Shown piece after piece: positions 1-9,231 of a DNA stretch of 64,000 nucleotides; position 1 is the stretch's first letter; each line of letters begins with the position of its first letter. The notes beneath the pieces are model-generated. The model was given only the letters and a program-made list of their open reading frames with translations. It searched no databases and was not told the DNA's origin. Position numbers and translations under genes: made by a program. This DNA comes from Rubellicoccus peritrichatus (GTDB lineage Bacteria > Verrucomicrobiota > Verrucomicrobiia > Opitutales > Cerasicoccaceae): assembly GCF_033100135.1 (NCBI RefSeq), contig NZ_CP136920.1:3405001-3469000 (forward strand), given 5' to 3'.

Positions 1-1
1 T

Positions 2-1474
2 GACCTTGGTTACGGTGATATCTCCGTCAATAATCCTGGTTCAAAGATAAACACTTCACATATCGATACTGTGGCTGAGGCTGGAATTCGTTTTACAGAG
101 GCGCATTCAAGCTCGGCAGTATGCACGCCAACGCGTTACAGTATTTTAACAGGACGCTATTGCTGGCGAACAATGCTGAAACAGGGCGTGGTTGGCGGCT
201 ACTGCCCTCATTTGATTGATCCTGAAAGAACAACGGTAGCGTCGTTCTTGAAAGCACAAGGTTATGACACGGCGTGCATTGGCAAGTGGCATCTAGGTAT
301 GGATTGGGTCAAGAAAGGGGATGAATACTGGAGTGTCGATTTTGGACAAGCTATTAGCAATGGGCCCAATAGCGTTGGCTTTGATTATTATTACGGTATA
401 AGTGCATCACTGGACATGCCACCGTATGCTTACATTGAAAATGATAGGGTGACTGAAATTCCGGATCAGCTTTCTAAAAATGATGACTCCAAAGAGTTCT
501 GGCGAGAGGGTATGTGTGCGCCCGGATTTAGCCACATTGAGGTATTGCCGCATATCACTGAAAAGGCATGTAAATTTATTCAAGAGCATGAAAACGCAGA
601 TCGACCTTACTTTCTGTATTTTCCTTTACCTGCGCCACATGGTCCGATTCTTCCACTTGAACAATTCGTTGGAAAAAGTAATACGAACTCTTATGGAGAC
701 TTTGTTCTTCAGGTCGATGCTGTTGTGGGGCAGATTGTTCAAACTTTAAAGGACACCAATCAGTTTGAGAATACGATCGTGGTTTTTACCAGCGATAATG
801 GCTGTTCACCTGTGGCTGACTTTGAGGAATTGAAAGAAGCGGGTCATCATCCAAGTTACCATTTTCGTGGTCATAAGGCAGACATATTTGAAGGCGGGCA
901 TCACGTTCCGCTTGTAATGTCATGGCCGGAAGGGATCAAAGCCAATTCACTTTCCCATGAAATTGTTTGTTTGAGTGATCTTCTTGCAACGTGCGCAGGG
1001 ATTCTCGATGTTACTTTGCCGGACAATGCTGGGGAGGATAGTTTCGATTTGAGTCCGATTTTTAGAGGAGAATCTGAAAACATTCGAACTCGTTCATCCG
1101 TAATCACTCATTCTGTTAATGGTTCGTTTGCAATTCAACGTGGCAGATGGAAGTTGGAGATGTGCCCGGACTCTGGTGGTTGGAGTGACCCGCGACCAGG
1201 CTGTGAAGAGAGTGATACTTTACCTGCCATTCAGCTCTATGATTTGGAGCAGGATGTCGGTGAGCGAAATAATATCTACACAGATCATCCGGATGTGGTT
1301 TTGTCTTTGCGGAATGAGTTGACTGAGATTATTCGGCGGGGGCGTAGTACATCTGGCTCCAAGCAGGCAAACGACGGCGAAGTCTGGTGGGAACAATTGA
1401 ATTGGATTGAAGCTGATCAATCACAAATGCCTAAGCAAGGCTGGGGCGCGACGGTCGTGAAGGGTTGCTTTTGA
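2..1474 (+). CDS. Sulfatase (formylglycine-dependent, S1 type), 5' end outside window
   Basis: This is a type I sulfatase that hydrolyses sulfate esters, probably on a polysaccharide. The frame is open from base 2, and its first residues (DLGYGD) are the usual start of the sulfatase metal-binding motif, so the true start lies left of the window; the GTG at 71 is internal. The formylglycine motif C-T-P-T-R has its Cys codon at 122-124. A GKWHLG motif follows near 280-300, and TSDNG, a later metal-binding element, near 790. The signal peptide, if any, is not visible. The stop codon lies 18 bp before a decayed tRNA-Met fragment, so this gene sits just outside the island boundary, although it fits the same sulfated-glycan theme. 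Family assignment is firm; subfamily and substrate are not known. Confidence 0.93.
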   Translation, partial: DLGYGDISVNNPGSKINTSHIDTVAEAGIRFTEAHSSSAVCTPTRYSILTGRYCWRTMLKQGVVGGYCPHLIDPERTTVASFLKAQGYDTACIGKWHLGMDWVKKGDEYWSVDFGQAISNGPNSVGFDYYYGISASLDMPPYAYIENDRVTEIPDQLSKNDDSKEFWREGMCAPGFSHIEVLPHITEKACKFIQEHENADRPYFLYFPLPAPHGPILPLEQFVGKSNTNSYGDFVLQVDAVVGQIVQTLKDTNQFENTIVVFTSDNGCSPVADFEELKEAGHHPSYHFRGHKADIFEGGHHVPLVMSWPEGIKANSLSHEIVCLSDLLATCAGILDVTLPDNAGEDSFDLSPIFRGESENIRTRSSVITHSVNGSFAIQRGRWKLEMCPDSGGWSDPRPGCEESDTLPAIQLYDLEQDVGERNNIYTDHPDVVLSLRNELTEIIRRGRSTSGSKQANDGEVWWEQLNWIEADQSQMPKQGWGATVVKGCF

Positions 1475-1492
1475 TCAAGTGATTCAAAATCT

Positions 1493-1540
1493 AGTACCAA
1501 GGGAGATATTTGAACTTCCGACCAAAAGCTTATGAGTCCT
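1493..1540 (-). repeat. Decayed copy of tRNA-Met 3' half (distal island att site)
   Basis: This 48-bp stretch aligns without gaps to 30584-30631, the 3' half of the intact tRNA-Met(CAU), with 42 of 48 bases identical by my hand alignment. It keeps the T arm, the variable region and the anticodon CAU, then stops matching. The orientation is the same as the intact gene, as expected when an element integrates into a tRNA 3' end and leaves a displaced fragment at its far side. The six mismatches suggest an old event. Confidence 0.85.
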
Positions 1541-1727
1541 TCGGTTGATGTGATCTAGTTCTTTCCTGTTCTGCCCTTGGTATTTCTTTTTTTCTTAAAG
1601 TCTTTCTATCTCAGAACCAAATTGGGGGCAAATATGCGGCCTCGATTAGTTGGATCACCTAGCGGTAGAAAGAAGTTAATGATTCCTCAGGTTTCCCAAC
1701 ATTGGCTACTTTGGCAGGATTCGTTTT

Positions 1728-3248
1728 TCACATGGCTTGGTAAGCTGTTATCTCATGCTGAGGAATGTCTCCTATCTGAAGCATGTGCTGCTCGAGTCTT
1801 CGTTGCATTCGATCCACAACCTTACTGTAATCTAGATCTTCGTATAAATTAAAGAGTTCAAGCGGGTCTTTTTCGAGGTCGAACAGCTCCCACTCTTTTC
1901 GTTTGTCACCTTCGCATGCGCCAGGCTCGTCTAGACTCTCGTTATACCAATATACGATCTTGTACCGCTTATCGCGGATGCCGTAGTGCGCCGCAACATT
2001 GTGTGCTTCGTCACGATTCATCCAATAACGGTGGTAGGCGATATCTGTCCAATCGTTAGGCGTTGCGCCTGAGAGGTTCGATCTAAAACTCCTTCCCTGC
2101 ATGTAGTTTGGCACCGTACAATCTGCGTAATCGAGCCATGTGGGGGCGAAATCAACATTACTGATCATGTCTTTGTTTACGCTCCCAGCTTGTATTTCCC
2201 GTGGGTAGCGAACGAGAAACGGCATTTGGAAGCTCTGCTCGTAGATGAGGCGTTTGTCGAACCAGCCGTGCTCGCCGAGGTAGAATCCCTGGTCTGATGT
2301 ATAGATGACAACAGTGTCATCAAGGATGCCTTCAGATTCGAGATGATCCAGCATTCGACCAACATTCTCGTCGATGCTGTGCACCGTCTGTAGGTATTTG
2401 CGCATATAGCGCTGATATTTAAAACGACCCAATTCCTCCTGTGTTGAGAACGTGAAAGCTTCACCAGTTAGCTTACATTCTAATGAGAAATTCGGAAGCT
2501 CGGAATCACTTGGATAGGGGATCTTGTCTCCATAGTAACGTCCACTAATCGATTCAGTGGGTTCGACCAGATCAAGATCTCCGTAGGTAAGATCTTCTTT
2601 CACCTTCATTTCCAATTCGGCGATGAAACTTGCTCGGTTGGCATAGTCGTCGTCAAATGTCTCAGGAAACGGAATTTCATCATTATAAAGTGAACGATGT
2701 TCCGCTTTTGGTTCCCAGTTGCGGTGAGGTGCCTTATGATGGCACATGAGGAAAAATGGCCGCTCGCTGTCTCGCTTGTCTATCCATTTTAAACACTTAT
2801 CGGTAATGATATCGGTGACATAGCCTTCCACGGTTTCACTGCCCTCCGGATTTATGAAATCTGGGTCACAGTATTCTCCCTGTCCTGGGAGTATGGACCA
2901 ATCATCGAAACCAGTGGGTAGACTCCTTTCAGATTCTCCCAAGTGCCATTTTCCATATATGGCTGTTTGGTAACCGCCTAGCCTTAGATGTTTCGCAACA
3001 TTTGGAAGCCGATTATCAATACTTGCCGAGAGCGTTGTTACGCGATTTATGTGATTGTGGGTACCAGTAATTATAGCCGCTCGGGATGGAGTGCATATCG
3101 AATTGGTGACGTAACAGTGATCGAGCCGCATCCCTTCGTTTGCCAAACGGTCGATGTTCGGAGTCTGGTTGACCTTACTGCCGTAGGCGCTAATCGCTGC
3201 AGCTGCGTGATCGTCGCACATAATGAACAGGATATTGGGACGCTTCAT
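1728..3248 (-). CDS. Sulfatase (formylglycine-dependent), S1_11-like
   Basis: A complete 506-residue type I sulfatase. It starts almost directly with the metal-binding motif (NILFIMCDDH), with no room for a signal peptide, so it is predicted cytoplasmic unless the start is wrong. The formylglycine motif C-T-P-S-R has Cys52. GKWHLG follows near residue 100, YTSDQGFYLGEHGWFDKR near 320, and an FFLMCHHKAPHRNW segment resembles N-acetylglucosamine-6-sulfatase-like (S1_11) proteins. It lies 94 bp downstream of the secreted beta-propeller gene on the same strand, so the two probably form an operon led from the divergent promoter region near 6.0-6.4 kb. Its role would be to remove sulfate from oligosaccharides made by the locus lyases. 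The subfamily call is from memory of conserved strings and is tentative. Confidence 0.92.
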   Translation of the reverse strand: MKRPNILFIMCDDHAAAAISAYGSKVNQTPNIDRLANEGMRLDHCYVTNSICTPSRAAIITGTHNHINRVTTLSASIDNRLPNVAKHLRLGGYQTAIYGKWHLGESERSLPTGFDDWSILPGQGEYCDPDFINPEGSETVEGYVTDIITDKCLKWIDKRDSERPFFLMCHHKAPHRNWEPKAEHRSLYNDEIPFPETFDDDYANRASFIAELEMKVKEDLTYGDLDLVEPTESISGRYYGDKIPYPSDSELPNFSLECKLTGEAFTFSTQEELGRFKYQRYMRKYLQTVHSIDENVGRMLDHLESEGILDDTVVIYTSDQGFYLGEHGWFDKRLIYEQSFQMPFLVRYPREIQAGSVNKDMISNVDFAPTWLDYADCTVPNYMQGRSFRSNLSGATPNDWTDIAYHRYWMNRDEAHNVAAHYGIRDKRYKIVYWYNESLDEPGACEGDKRKEWELFDLEKDPLELFNLYEDLDYSKVVDRMQRRLEQHMLQIGDIPQHEITAYQAM

Positions 3249-3342
3249 CAGTTTCTAGATCGCTTAAATTTTTCGGTTAGAATTTGCTTATGGTTGATAT
3301 TCATCACGTTTGGACTGTAATCTATAAGCGATCTGTGTTCGC

Positions 3343-5946
3343 TTACTGCAATGTATGTATCTCGTTGTGCATTCCATTTAGAAAATCTTCCGTTTTGGCA
3401 AATCGCCACGTCAAGCCAAAGTCATCGCTAACGAGGATTACGGGATCATGTTTGCATAAGCTCAACGTATCGGTCGTCGCATCGTAAGTTTCGGGCCACT
3501 TGTTGATGTAAGCATCCCTATCGGCACCCTCCATTTGAGAAGTGAATGAGAAGTAGGATAAGAACAGGCGTCCAAGCTTATCCTGAGTCAGGCGGTGGTA
3601 GAAAATAGAGTATCGAGACCAATCTGGAACAACGATATCTCCCAACTCCACGCCATTTTGAATGATCGCCAAGGTGCGACGCATGGTTCCGTCTCTCCTA
3701 GAGAGGTCTCTCGTGGCCAAACACCATCCGTCCTGACCAACTTGGTCTTTCAAAAATCCCAAATATGTCAGCCCGGCGTCCCATTGATACTTGTCGTAGA
3801 TAGAAACTGCACTTCCCCAAGAATTAGTAAGAGAAGGGTCAACGCCATTCTGATCAAAGCCCAGGACGGGAGCATTTGTAGTGTATGTAAACAGTTCGTC
3901 TTGATGAGCACCGCTCAAGAGGATCAGCTTGCCGGCATCATCAACAATGAGAGAAGGCCCATTGTGATTATCCGGTGTCTCTGTGTATGGATTATCGCCA
4001 AAGCCGAGAAATACTGAATTAGACATTTGGCCGCTTGTTCGGTTGTAGCTGCGGAAATACTGAGGCGTTCCATCATCAATACCGTTTGGGCTTTCGAGCG
4101 TGCAGTAGGCGACATAGACGTAATCATCCGTTACGACCGTCGCTGGGCCGGCGCCTGAATGCTGAGGATTGAGGGACGGTTCCTCTGAGTGTCCGATTCC
4201 AAAATCGACGATGTTTGATTGGGTTAAGTTACCTGCAGCATCAATTTCAATAAAGAAAAATGTGCCTCCATAATACCGAATTATTAAGGGTGCTGATGCC
4301 GTCTCCGAATAGGTATCTGTGGGTTCTAATATGCTTGTTGCGGCGTAACTATCATTCGGTAGGGCGTAAGCCTTCCACGTTTCCGAGTCATTGGCCAGAT
4401 ATAGTAGATAGCTTTTGCCTTTGGCGACGACCAGTGTGTAAGTATTGCCCGCTTTGTCTGAAATGATACGAGTATGGGGTGACCACTGCGACTTGACTAC
4501 GTCTCCATCGTTTACGTTGTTAAATCCATTATCACGAAGGATCTGTTCGATTTTGTATACTACCCATCTACCGTCATTATCCAGTGTCTGTATGTAGCTG
4601 GGAAGGGTGTTGTCGCGAATCGTTGTGGTTCCTGATACTTTCAAATACGTCGTTCGAATCCAGGGACGATTTTCACGGTCAAAATAAACTTCTCCTGGCA
4701 TGAACCTTGGTTTATACCCATAAATGTCTCGCTCATTATTGAAGTCGGGCCCGTGAGCTACTGGATTCACGTCTGGCGTGAATAAGCTGTCGATAAGGAC
4801 CTCAGCGTCGTTGTGTTCAAAGTGAGAGGTTTCAATATTAGTGAAAGCGCGATCAAAGCCGTTTGTCACTACCGGATTTCGTAGCACTGTCTTACTGCCA
4901 ACACTTGCATACTTGTTGTAAACGTAGAGCAGTGATTGGTCCATGACGTTGAGCGTATCAAAACTGTCTGCAACGGGATAAAAGGTGCCATCTTTGGAAA
5001 CTGTATTCGAAGACAACAGCGTGAGTGAACCGTTGTGTCGATTGAAGAGCTTAACTGAGCCATCATTTCCTGAGTCGATGCTCCTCATGAAATCGTAGGA
5101 GATGTCATATTTTCGGTTAAGTTTTAGATCTAAATTGAAAGACTTGTATTCAAAACCACCGGTCCCGACGACTTCAACATGCTGATCGAAGCGATCACGG
5201 CGTAGTTCTACTACTGAATTGACAGCAGCATACTTGTTATAAATGTATAAGTAGTACTCGCCACTATTGACCTGAGGCGTTGTAAATGTGGCTTCTATTG
5301 AGTGCCACTGCCCATCTAAAGGAGTCGTTGTTTCAAGTAGATTGGTCCACACGGATCCGTTTCGATGAAATATCGCGACAGATCCACCATTAACGCTGGA
5401 ATTTACTCCCCGCTTCATGTCGCACGAAAATGTATAGGTCGTTTGGGGCTGCAAATACAACGTCTTTCGCTCATATGAAAAGTTGCTTAGCCCCTTACCC
5501 TTGACGAGCAAATGCTCTCCGATATCTAGCTCTTTAACTTTTGTAGTAGAACCTTTTGAAGACGAAACAATGTAAGCGGAGATTACCGATGTCTTCAAAT
5601 CAGCTGGAGCTTGAAAAGAAGTGATGAGCTTCGACCACTGTCCGGTAGACGCAACCGGCAGTGTGATAGCCAAGGTGTTTTGAGGGTTTTGTGCAATTAA
5701 GCTTACCTTTAATCCACCTAGACTGGAGGATACATCGCGCATTACCAAAGCTTCGACATGATAGCGTTTACCTCCTTCCAAAAGCGGTAATTGCGACTTA
5801 TAGACGTTTGTTCCATTACCTGGTGAGGTAACAATCATTCGATCTTCAAGCTCAATGGAAGTACCTGAAACGAGTGAGGTACCGAAAATTATGAACAATG
5901 CTGTTTGAATGAATAAAACGAAATATTTTAGTATGCAATTTTTCAC
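3343..5946 (-). CDS. Secreted BNR_4-type beta-propeller protein with three tandem carbohydrate-binding-like modules, candidate lyase
   Basis: A secreted protein of 867 residues with a Sec signal peptide at about 1-28. Residues 30-385 hold three consecutive beta-sandwich-like modules; the second and third share a YIYNKYA(A/S)V segment, so they look like an internal duplication of carbohydrate-binding domains. Residues from about 390 to the end look like a BNR_4-type beta-propeller: GEVYFDRENRPWIRT, DNHNGPSLIVDDAGKL, YHRLTQDKLGRLFLSYF and a final SDDFGLTWRFAKT. Ulvan-type lyases (PL24/PL25) share such propellers, with catalytic His residues, so a lyase or glycan-binding role is plausible but unproven. 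It is the first gene of a minus-strand pair with the sulfatase and diverges from the PL8-like gene at 6438, with an operator-like palindrome between them. Confidence 0.75.
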   Translation of the reverse strand: MKNCILKYFVLFIQTALFIIFGTSLVSGTSIELEDRMIVTSPGNGTNVYKSQLPLLEGGKRYHVEALVMRDVSSSLGGLKVSLIAQNPQNTLAITLPVASTGQWSKLITSFQAPADLKTSVISAYIVSSSKGSTTKVKELDIGEHLLVKGKGLSNFSYERKTLYLQPQTTYTFSCDMKRGVNSSVNGGSVAIFHRNGSVWTNLLETTTPLDGQWHSIEATFTTPQVNSGEYYLYIYNKYAAVNSVVELRRDRFDQHVEVVGTGGFEYKSFNLDLKLNRKYDISYDFMRSIDSGNDGSVKLFNRHNGSLTLLSSNTVSKDGTFYPVADSFDTLNVMDQSLLYVYNKYASVGSKTVLRNPVVTNGFDRAFTNIETSHFEHNDAEVLIDSLFTPDVNPVAHGPDFNNERDIYGYKPRFMPGEVYFDRENRPWIRTTYLKVSGTTTIRDNTLPSYIQTLDNDGRWVVYKIEQILRDNGFNNVNDGDVVKSQWSPHTRIISDKAGNTYTLVVAKGKSYLLYLANDSETWKAYALPNDSYAATSILEPTDTYSETASAPLIIRYYGGTFFFIEIDAAGNLTQSNIVDFGIGHSEEPSLNPQHSGAGPATVVTDDYVYVAYCTLESPNGIDDGTPQYFRSYNRTSGQMSNSVFLGFGDNPYTETPDNHNGPSLIVDDAGKLILLSGAHQDELFTYTTNAPVLGFDQNGVDPSLTNSWGSAVSIYDKYQWDAGLTYLGFLKDQVGQDGWCLATRDLSRRDGTMRRTLAIIQNGVELGDIVVPDWSRYSIFYHRLTQDKLGRLFLSYFSFTSQMEGADRDAYINKWPETYDATTDTLSLCKHDPVILVSDDFGLTWRFAKTEDFLNGMHNEIHTLQ

Positions 5947-6057
5947 AAGGGGGATTTTTTTGGGTTCAAGCTGGGGCTAATTTATGATCGAATATCAGCC
6001 GATTTCGGTTATTAAGCCGAAGTTAGAGCATTGTTAAACCCTATTGTAAGTTTCACT

Positions 6058-6075
6058 AGTAAATGAAAATTTACT
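6058..6075. repeat. Small inverted repeat upstream of the beta-propeller gene
   Basis: Arms AGTAAAT and ATTTACT are perfect 7-bp complements separated by 4 bp. The repeat lies 112 bp upstream of the minus-strand start at 5946. It could be a regulatory site or just AT-rich sequence; the arms do not match the TTTACA palindromes found elsewhere. Confidence 0.35.
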
Positions 6076-6248
6076 TTGTATTAGTCGCCTTCATGGTGCG
6101 TTTAAAAGCACACCTGATTTTGTCTAAGCGCAATTTGTGCAATGAGCGCCTCGCACCAAACTCAGATCGCCACAGCGCCTTCTTCAGGCAAATTTAAGTG
6201 ACAATCTTTAAACGCAATTTTCACTCGTAGTGCTCCAAAAGCTTTTTA

Positions 6249-6262
6249 TTTACATATGTAAG
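6249..6262. promoter_or_regulatory. LacI-type operator candidate in divergent intergenic region
   Basis: The site reads TTTACATATGTAAG, fitting the palindrome TTTACA-NN-TGTAAA with one change at the edge. It lies in the 491-bp gap (5947-6437) between the divergent beta-propeller/sulfatase pair and the PL8-like genes. Matching sites occur before lacI (22347) and before the prepilin-like gene (15757). The LacI protein at 21271 is the obvious candidate to bind it. Apart from this site and the 6058 inverted repeat I see no gene in the gap. Confidence 0.6.
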
Positions 6263-6437
6263 GTAAAGCTTATTTGAGCTCATATATTCACTCTCTAGAC
6301 TATGATTATTATTTTTTTAGCGTTATTTAATCCTCTCGTTGCCGCAAAAAACCATTTTACCGTCCGAACTATATAAAACACAGTTTCATTACTTTATTTC
6401 CCTCCGTCTTGAAGCTATTTCAAGAATCCACTTTTTT

Positions 6438-9194
6438 ATGAAAAGGGCATTAACATTTTTTTTAGTGACTTGTCTTTGTATGGCTTTTCAAACACTATCT
6501 TTATTCTCAGATAGTATTGAAGATGAGGCGCTTATTGCTCAAAGAGTCCTCGATTATCGCATCAATACGGGAACATCCGAAGATGACAGCACTCAATGGC
6601 TGCTCAACAGCGTTTTGTCGAATATTGATCGCCACACTGAAACGGTTGAGGAAATTCTACTGGATACGGACAGATACCCCAATGGCTTTGTATTCAAAAG
6701 TCCCATTTTGCGGATCGGTCAGAAAAAAGAATTTCCCGAAAGAGATTTGGAGATCAAAGAGCTGCGTGACGCACTCAATTCTCTTCAATATCTAGCTCAG
6801 GCCTATGCGATGCCATCGACGACGTCTGTTGCGAATCCGTATTATCAAAATCTGGAATTGAAGGATATCATTCTAAATGCGCTTGAGCGCGCATATCAAC
6901 TCGGGGTAAACGAAAAAGCGCATGTCCCTCATTTTTTTCCAACCGAGGAGGACATTGCTTTTATAAAAAGCCGCCCAGAAGACGAAAGTCATCTTTCGGC
7001 GATTAGCCTGAGGTTATTTGGTTACTACCATACTGTATTGCTGATGGCAGATGATCTAATGGAGGCAGGTTTGCTCGATAAACATGCCAAGACATGTGTA
7101 CGTTTATATAGTCAGATCTTCCGAGAGATTGGTGAGCCTATTTACGGAATGAATTGCCCGGCGCCTGATCCTTCATTGACCCACTATGTTAATACTGATG
7201 AGCTGATTAAGTTTGAAGCCTATGTATTCCCATTGGTCGCCATTCTTATTAAAAATGGTATGTATTCCGAGGCGACAGAGCTGCTCCACGAGGTTAATCA
7301 AGTATTGGACCAGTCTCTGATGCCCACTGAGGCGTGGAATGGTGGTTTCAAGCGTAGTGGTCTTGGCTTTCATCACTCTAATGCCTATCTTCCGGTCTAT
7401 ACCGGTAGCGCTTTGGCAATGTCATCGAAGATGGTCAATATCCTGCACGGTACTGAATACGAGGTAAGGGAGGAGGTTTATGACAACCTTCGCAATGCTG
7501 CGATGATGGCGCGTGTAATCATGAATCGCTCTGTCGCGCCCGTATCGATTACGGGACGCTTTGGCTCTAATAATGTGTCCACAAATACAGCGAGCCCTTA
7601 CCTGATTGCTTTACTCTACCTAGCCTACCTTCCAGATGAGGAGCCAGATCGTGAGCTTCTGTCCGCATACGCCCGTTGGACAGACTCAGAAGAGGATCTT
7701 CAGGAGAATATTCTTCCGGACTTTCTTTACGGAGGCCGGTCGGCAATCGCCTCGTCGATGCCTTACGTGCTGCATGATCAATCTATAGAGGATCAAGACC
7801 TTTTAGCGATCAGCCCGGAAGGAAAACCGCAAGGCCACTGGGTGTTTCCTGAAACCTATTTGTCGATCCATCGCCGTGATGAGTGGATGGCATCAGTCAA
7901 GGGTAGGGGGCGCTACGTTTGGAATGCGGAAGAGGGTCCAGGGCAAAATGTCTACGGTCAACAAGTCAGCGATGGAGCTCTGCTTATCTACAGCCAGGGA
8001 AGTCCGATCATCTCACATGTAGGCAGTGGATATCAGCTCGATTCCGGATGGGACTGGTATCGATGGCCCGGTACTACAACAATACACCATCCTATGGAAT
8101 GGGCGTCCGGTGAGGAAGTCGCGCGGACAAGTGAACGTCTCGGGCACAATCACTACTATAATTCTGAAAAACAGCGTATCTTCAGTAACGAATCAATTGC
8201 GGGTGGAACCAGCCTCGACGGTCAAGGGGCCTTCGCCATGCGCTTCGTAGACATTCCTCTTTTTGGAGGATACAAGACCTCCAACCTGTCGGCTTACAAA
8301 AGCTATTTCTTTTTTGATAATAAGATTATCCTCTTGGGAAGCGATATCCGTGGTGGTAATCGTGAAGATCGCGTCAATACGACATTGTTTCAAAACTACC
8401 TGGGCAGTGATGCGCAGAATACGAACGAAAACTCGGGAGACGTAAAAGTTAATGGCGTTTCTTTTGATGAAATGTCTTCCATAGGAGACTTTGGTCAGTT
8501 CAAAAAACGTTTGAGGGGCCCTGTTACAATTACTGATGCTTTCAATAATGGATACTATATTCCGTACAACGAGAGAGTCTTTCTCAAAATGGGTGATCAG
8601 GGCAGCCTGCTCACTCAAGGTCAGCGTAGGGAGATGAGCTATGGCTACTATGCAACATGCTGGATCGATCATGGGATTGACCCCGAGGAAGATGATTATG
8701 AGGTCATGGTTCTCGTAAATGGCGCGAATTCGATAGATGATGTCCTGGAGAATCCGGATGAATATTACCGTGTCCATCAAAATGATTTTCGTGCTCACGT
8801 TGTTTACGATCCAGTATCTGAGATAACAGGCTACGCCATATTCAATGGGAAGTTACGAGAGCAGATCGCTGACGAGAGCCTTGCACTCAAACGTAGCGAC
8901 CGTCCAGTGCTTGCAATGACGCGTATCACTGAATCAGGTCATCTGGAACTGGCTGTGACCGATCCAGACATGGGGTGGTTGGAAGATTACGAAGTCGCAA
9001 CCTACGACCTCGTGGTTGATGGATTACATACGCGTAAATCCGTTCCCAGTCAGGTCACTCTAACCCTCAACGGGCAGTGGAATGGTGAGCTCAGCTATGA
9101 CCTTATTGCGATTGAAGCAGAGAGAGAAACAACGAAGGTTTCCGTTCGATGCTATGACGGACAGCCGACTCTTATTCAACTAGTCGAGGAGTGA
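6438..9194 (+). CDS. Secreted PL8-family-like polysaccharide lyase
   Basis: I start the gene at the ATG at 6438 rather than further upstream, because this gives a clean signal peptide (MKRALTFFLVTCLCMAF); the protein is then 918 residues. The layout follows PL8 lyases (chondroitin AC, hyaluronate and xanthan lyases): an N-terminal alpha/alpha toroid, then beta-sandwich domains. Around residues 305-320 lies NGGFKRSGLGFHHSNAY with candidate catalytic Asn, His and Tyr; SITGRFG near 370 offers the Arg. The C-terminal half has the usual FFFDNKIILLGSDI and TCWIDHG segments. The family cleaves uronate-containing polysaccharides by beta-elimination. The downstream PL8-like gene follows with almost no gap, so the two are co-transcribed. 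The substrate is unknown; sulfatases nearby suggest a sulfated polymer. Confidence 0.85.
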   Translation: MKRALTFFLVTCLCMAFQTLSLFSDSIEDEALIAQRVLDYRINTGTSEDDSTQWLLNSVLSNIDRHTETVEEILLDTDRYPNGFVFKSPILRIGQKKEFPERDLEIKELRDALNSLQYLAQAYAMPSTTSVANPYYQNLELKDIILNALERAYQLGVNEKAHVPHFFPTEEDIAFIKSRPEDESHLSAISLRLFGYYHTVLLMADDLMEAGLLDKHAKTCVRLYSQIFREIGEPIYGMNCPAPDPSLTHYVNTDELIKFEAYVFPLVAILIKNGMYSEATELLHEVNQVLDQSLMPTEAWNGGFKRSGLGFHHSNAYLPVYTGSALAMSSKMVNILHGTEYEVREEVYDNLRNAAMMARVIMNRSVAPVSITGRFGSNNVSTNTASPYLIALLYLAYLPDEEPDRELLSAYARWTDSEEDLQENILPDFLYGGRSAIASSMPYVLHDQSIEDQDLLAISPEGKPQGHWVFPETYLSIHRRDEWMASVKGRGRYVWNAEEGPGQNVYGQQVSDGALLIYSQGSPIISHVGSGYQLDSGWDWYRWPGTTTIHHPMEWASGEEVARTSERLGHNHYYNSEKQRIFSNESIAGGTSLDGQGAFAMRFVDIPLFGGYKTSNLSAYKSYFFFDNKIILLGSDIRGGNREDRVNTTLFQNYLGSDAQNTNENSGDVKVNGVSFDEMSSIGDFGQFKKRLRGPVTITDAFNNGYYIPYNERVFLKMGDQGSLLTQGQRREMSYGYYATCWIDHGIDPEEDDYEVMVLVNGANSIDDVLENPDEYYRVHQNDFRAHVVYDPVSEITGYAIFNGKLREQIADESLALKRSDRPVLAMTRITESGHLELAVTDPDMGWLEDYEVATYDLVVDGLHTRKSVPSQVTLTLNGQWNGELSYDLIAIEAERETTKVSVRCYDGQPTLIQLVEE

Positions 9195-9231
9195 AGTGCG
9201 CACGAACTACCTAAGTGATCATCTATTTGAC

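Noticed and set aside
3595-4017. A 140-codon plus-strand frame opposite the beta-propeller gene
   Set aside because: Antisense to conserved propeller blades; the coding signal belongs to the minus strand.
8193-8798. A 201-codon open frame on the minus strand inside the PL8-like gene
   Set aside because: It lies wholly opposite a well-supported lyase gene, has no ribosome site and no recognisable protein features.
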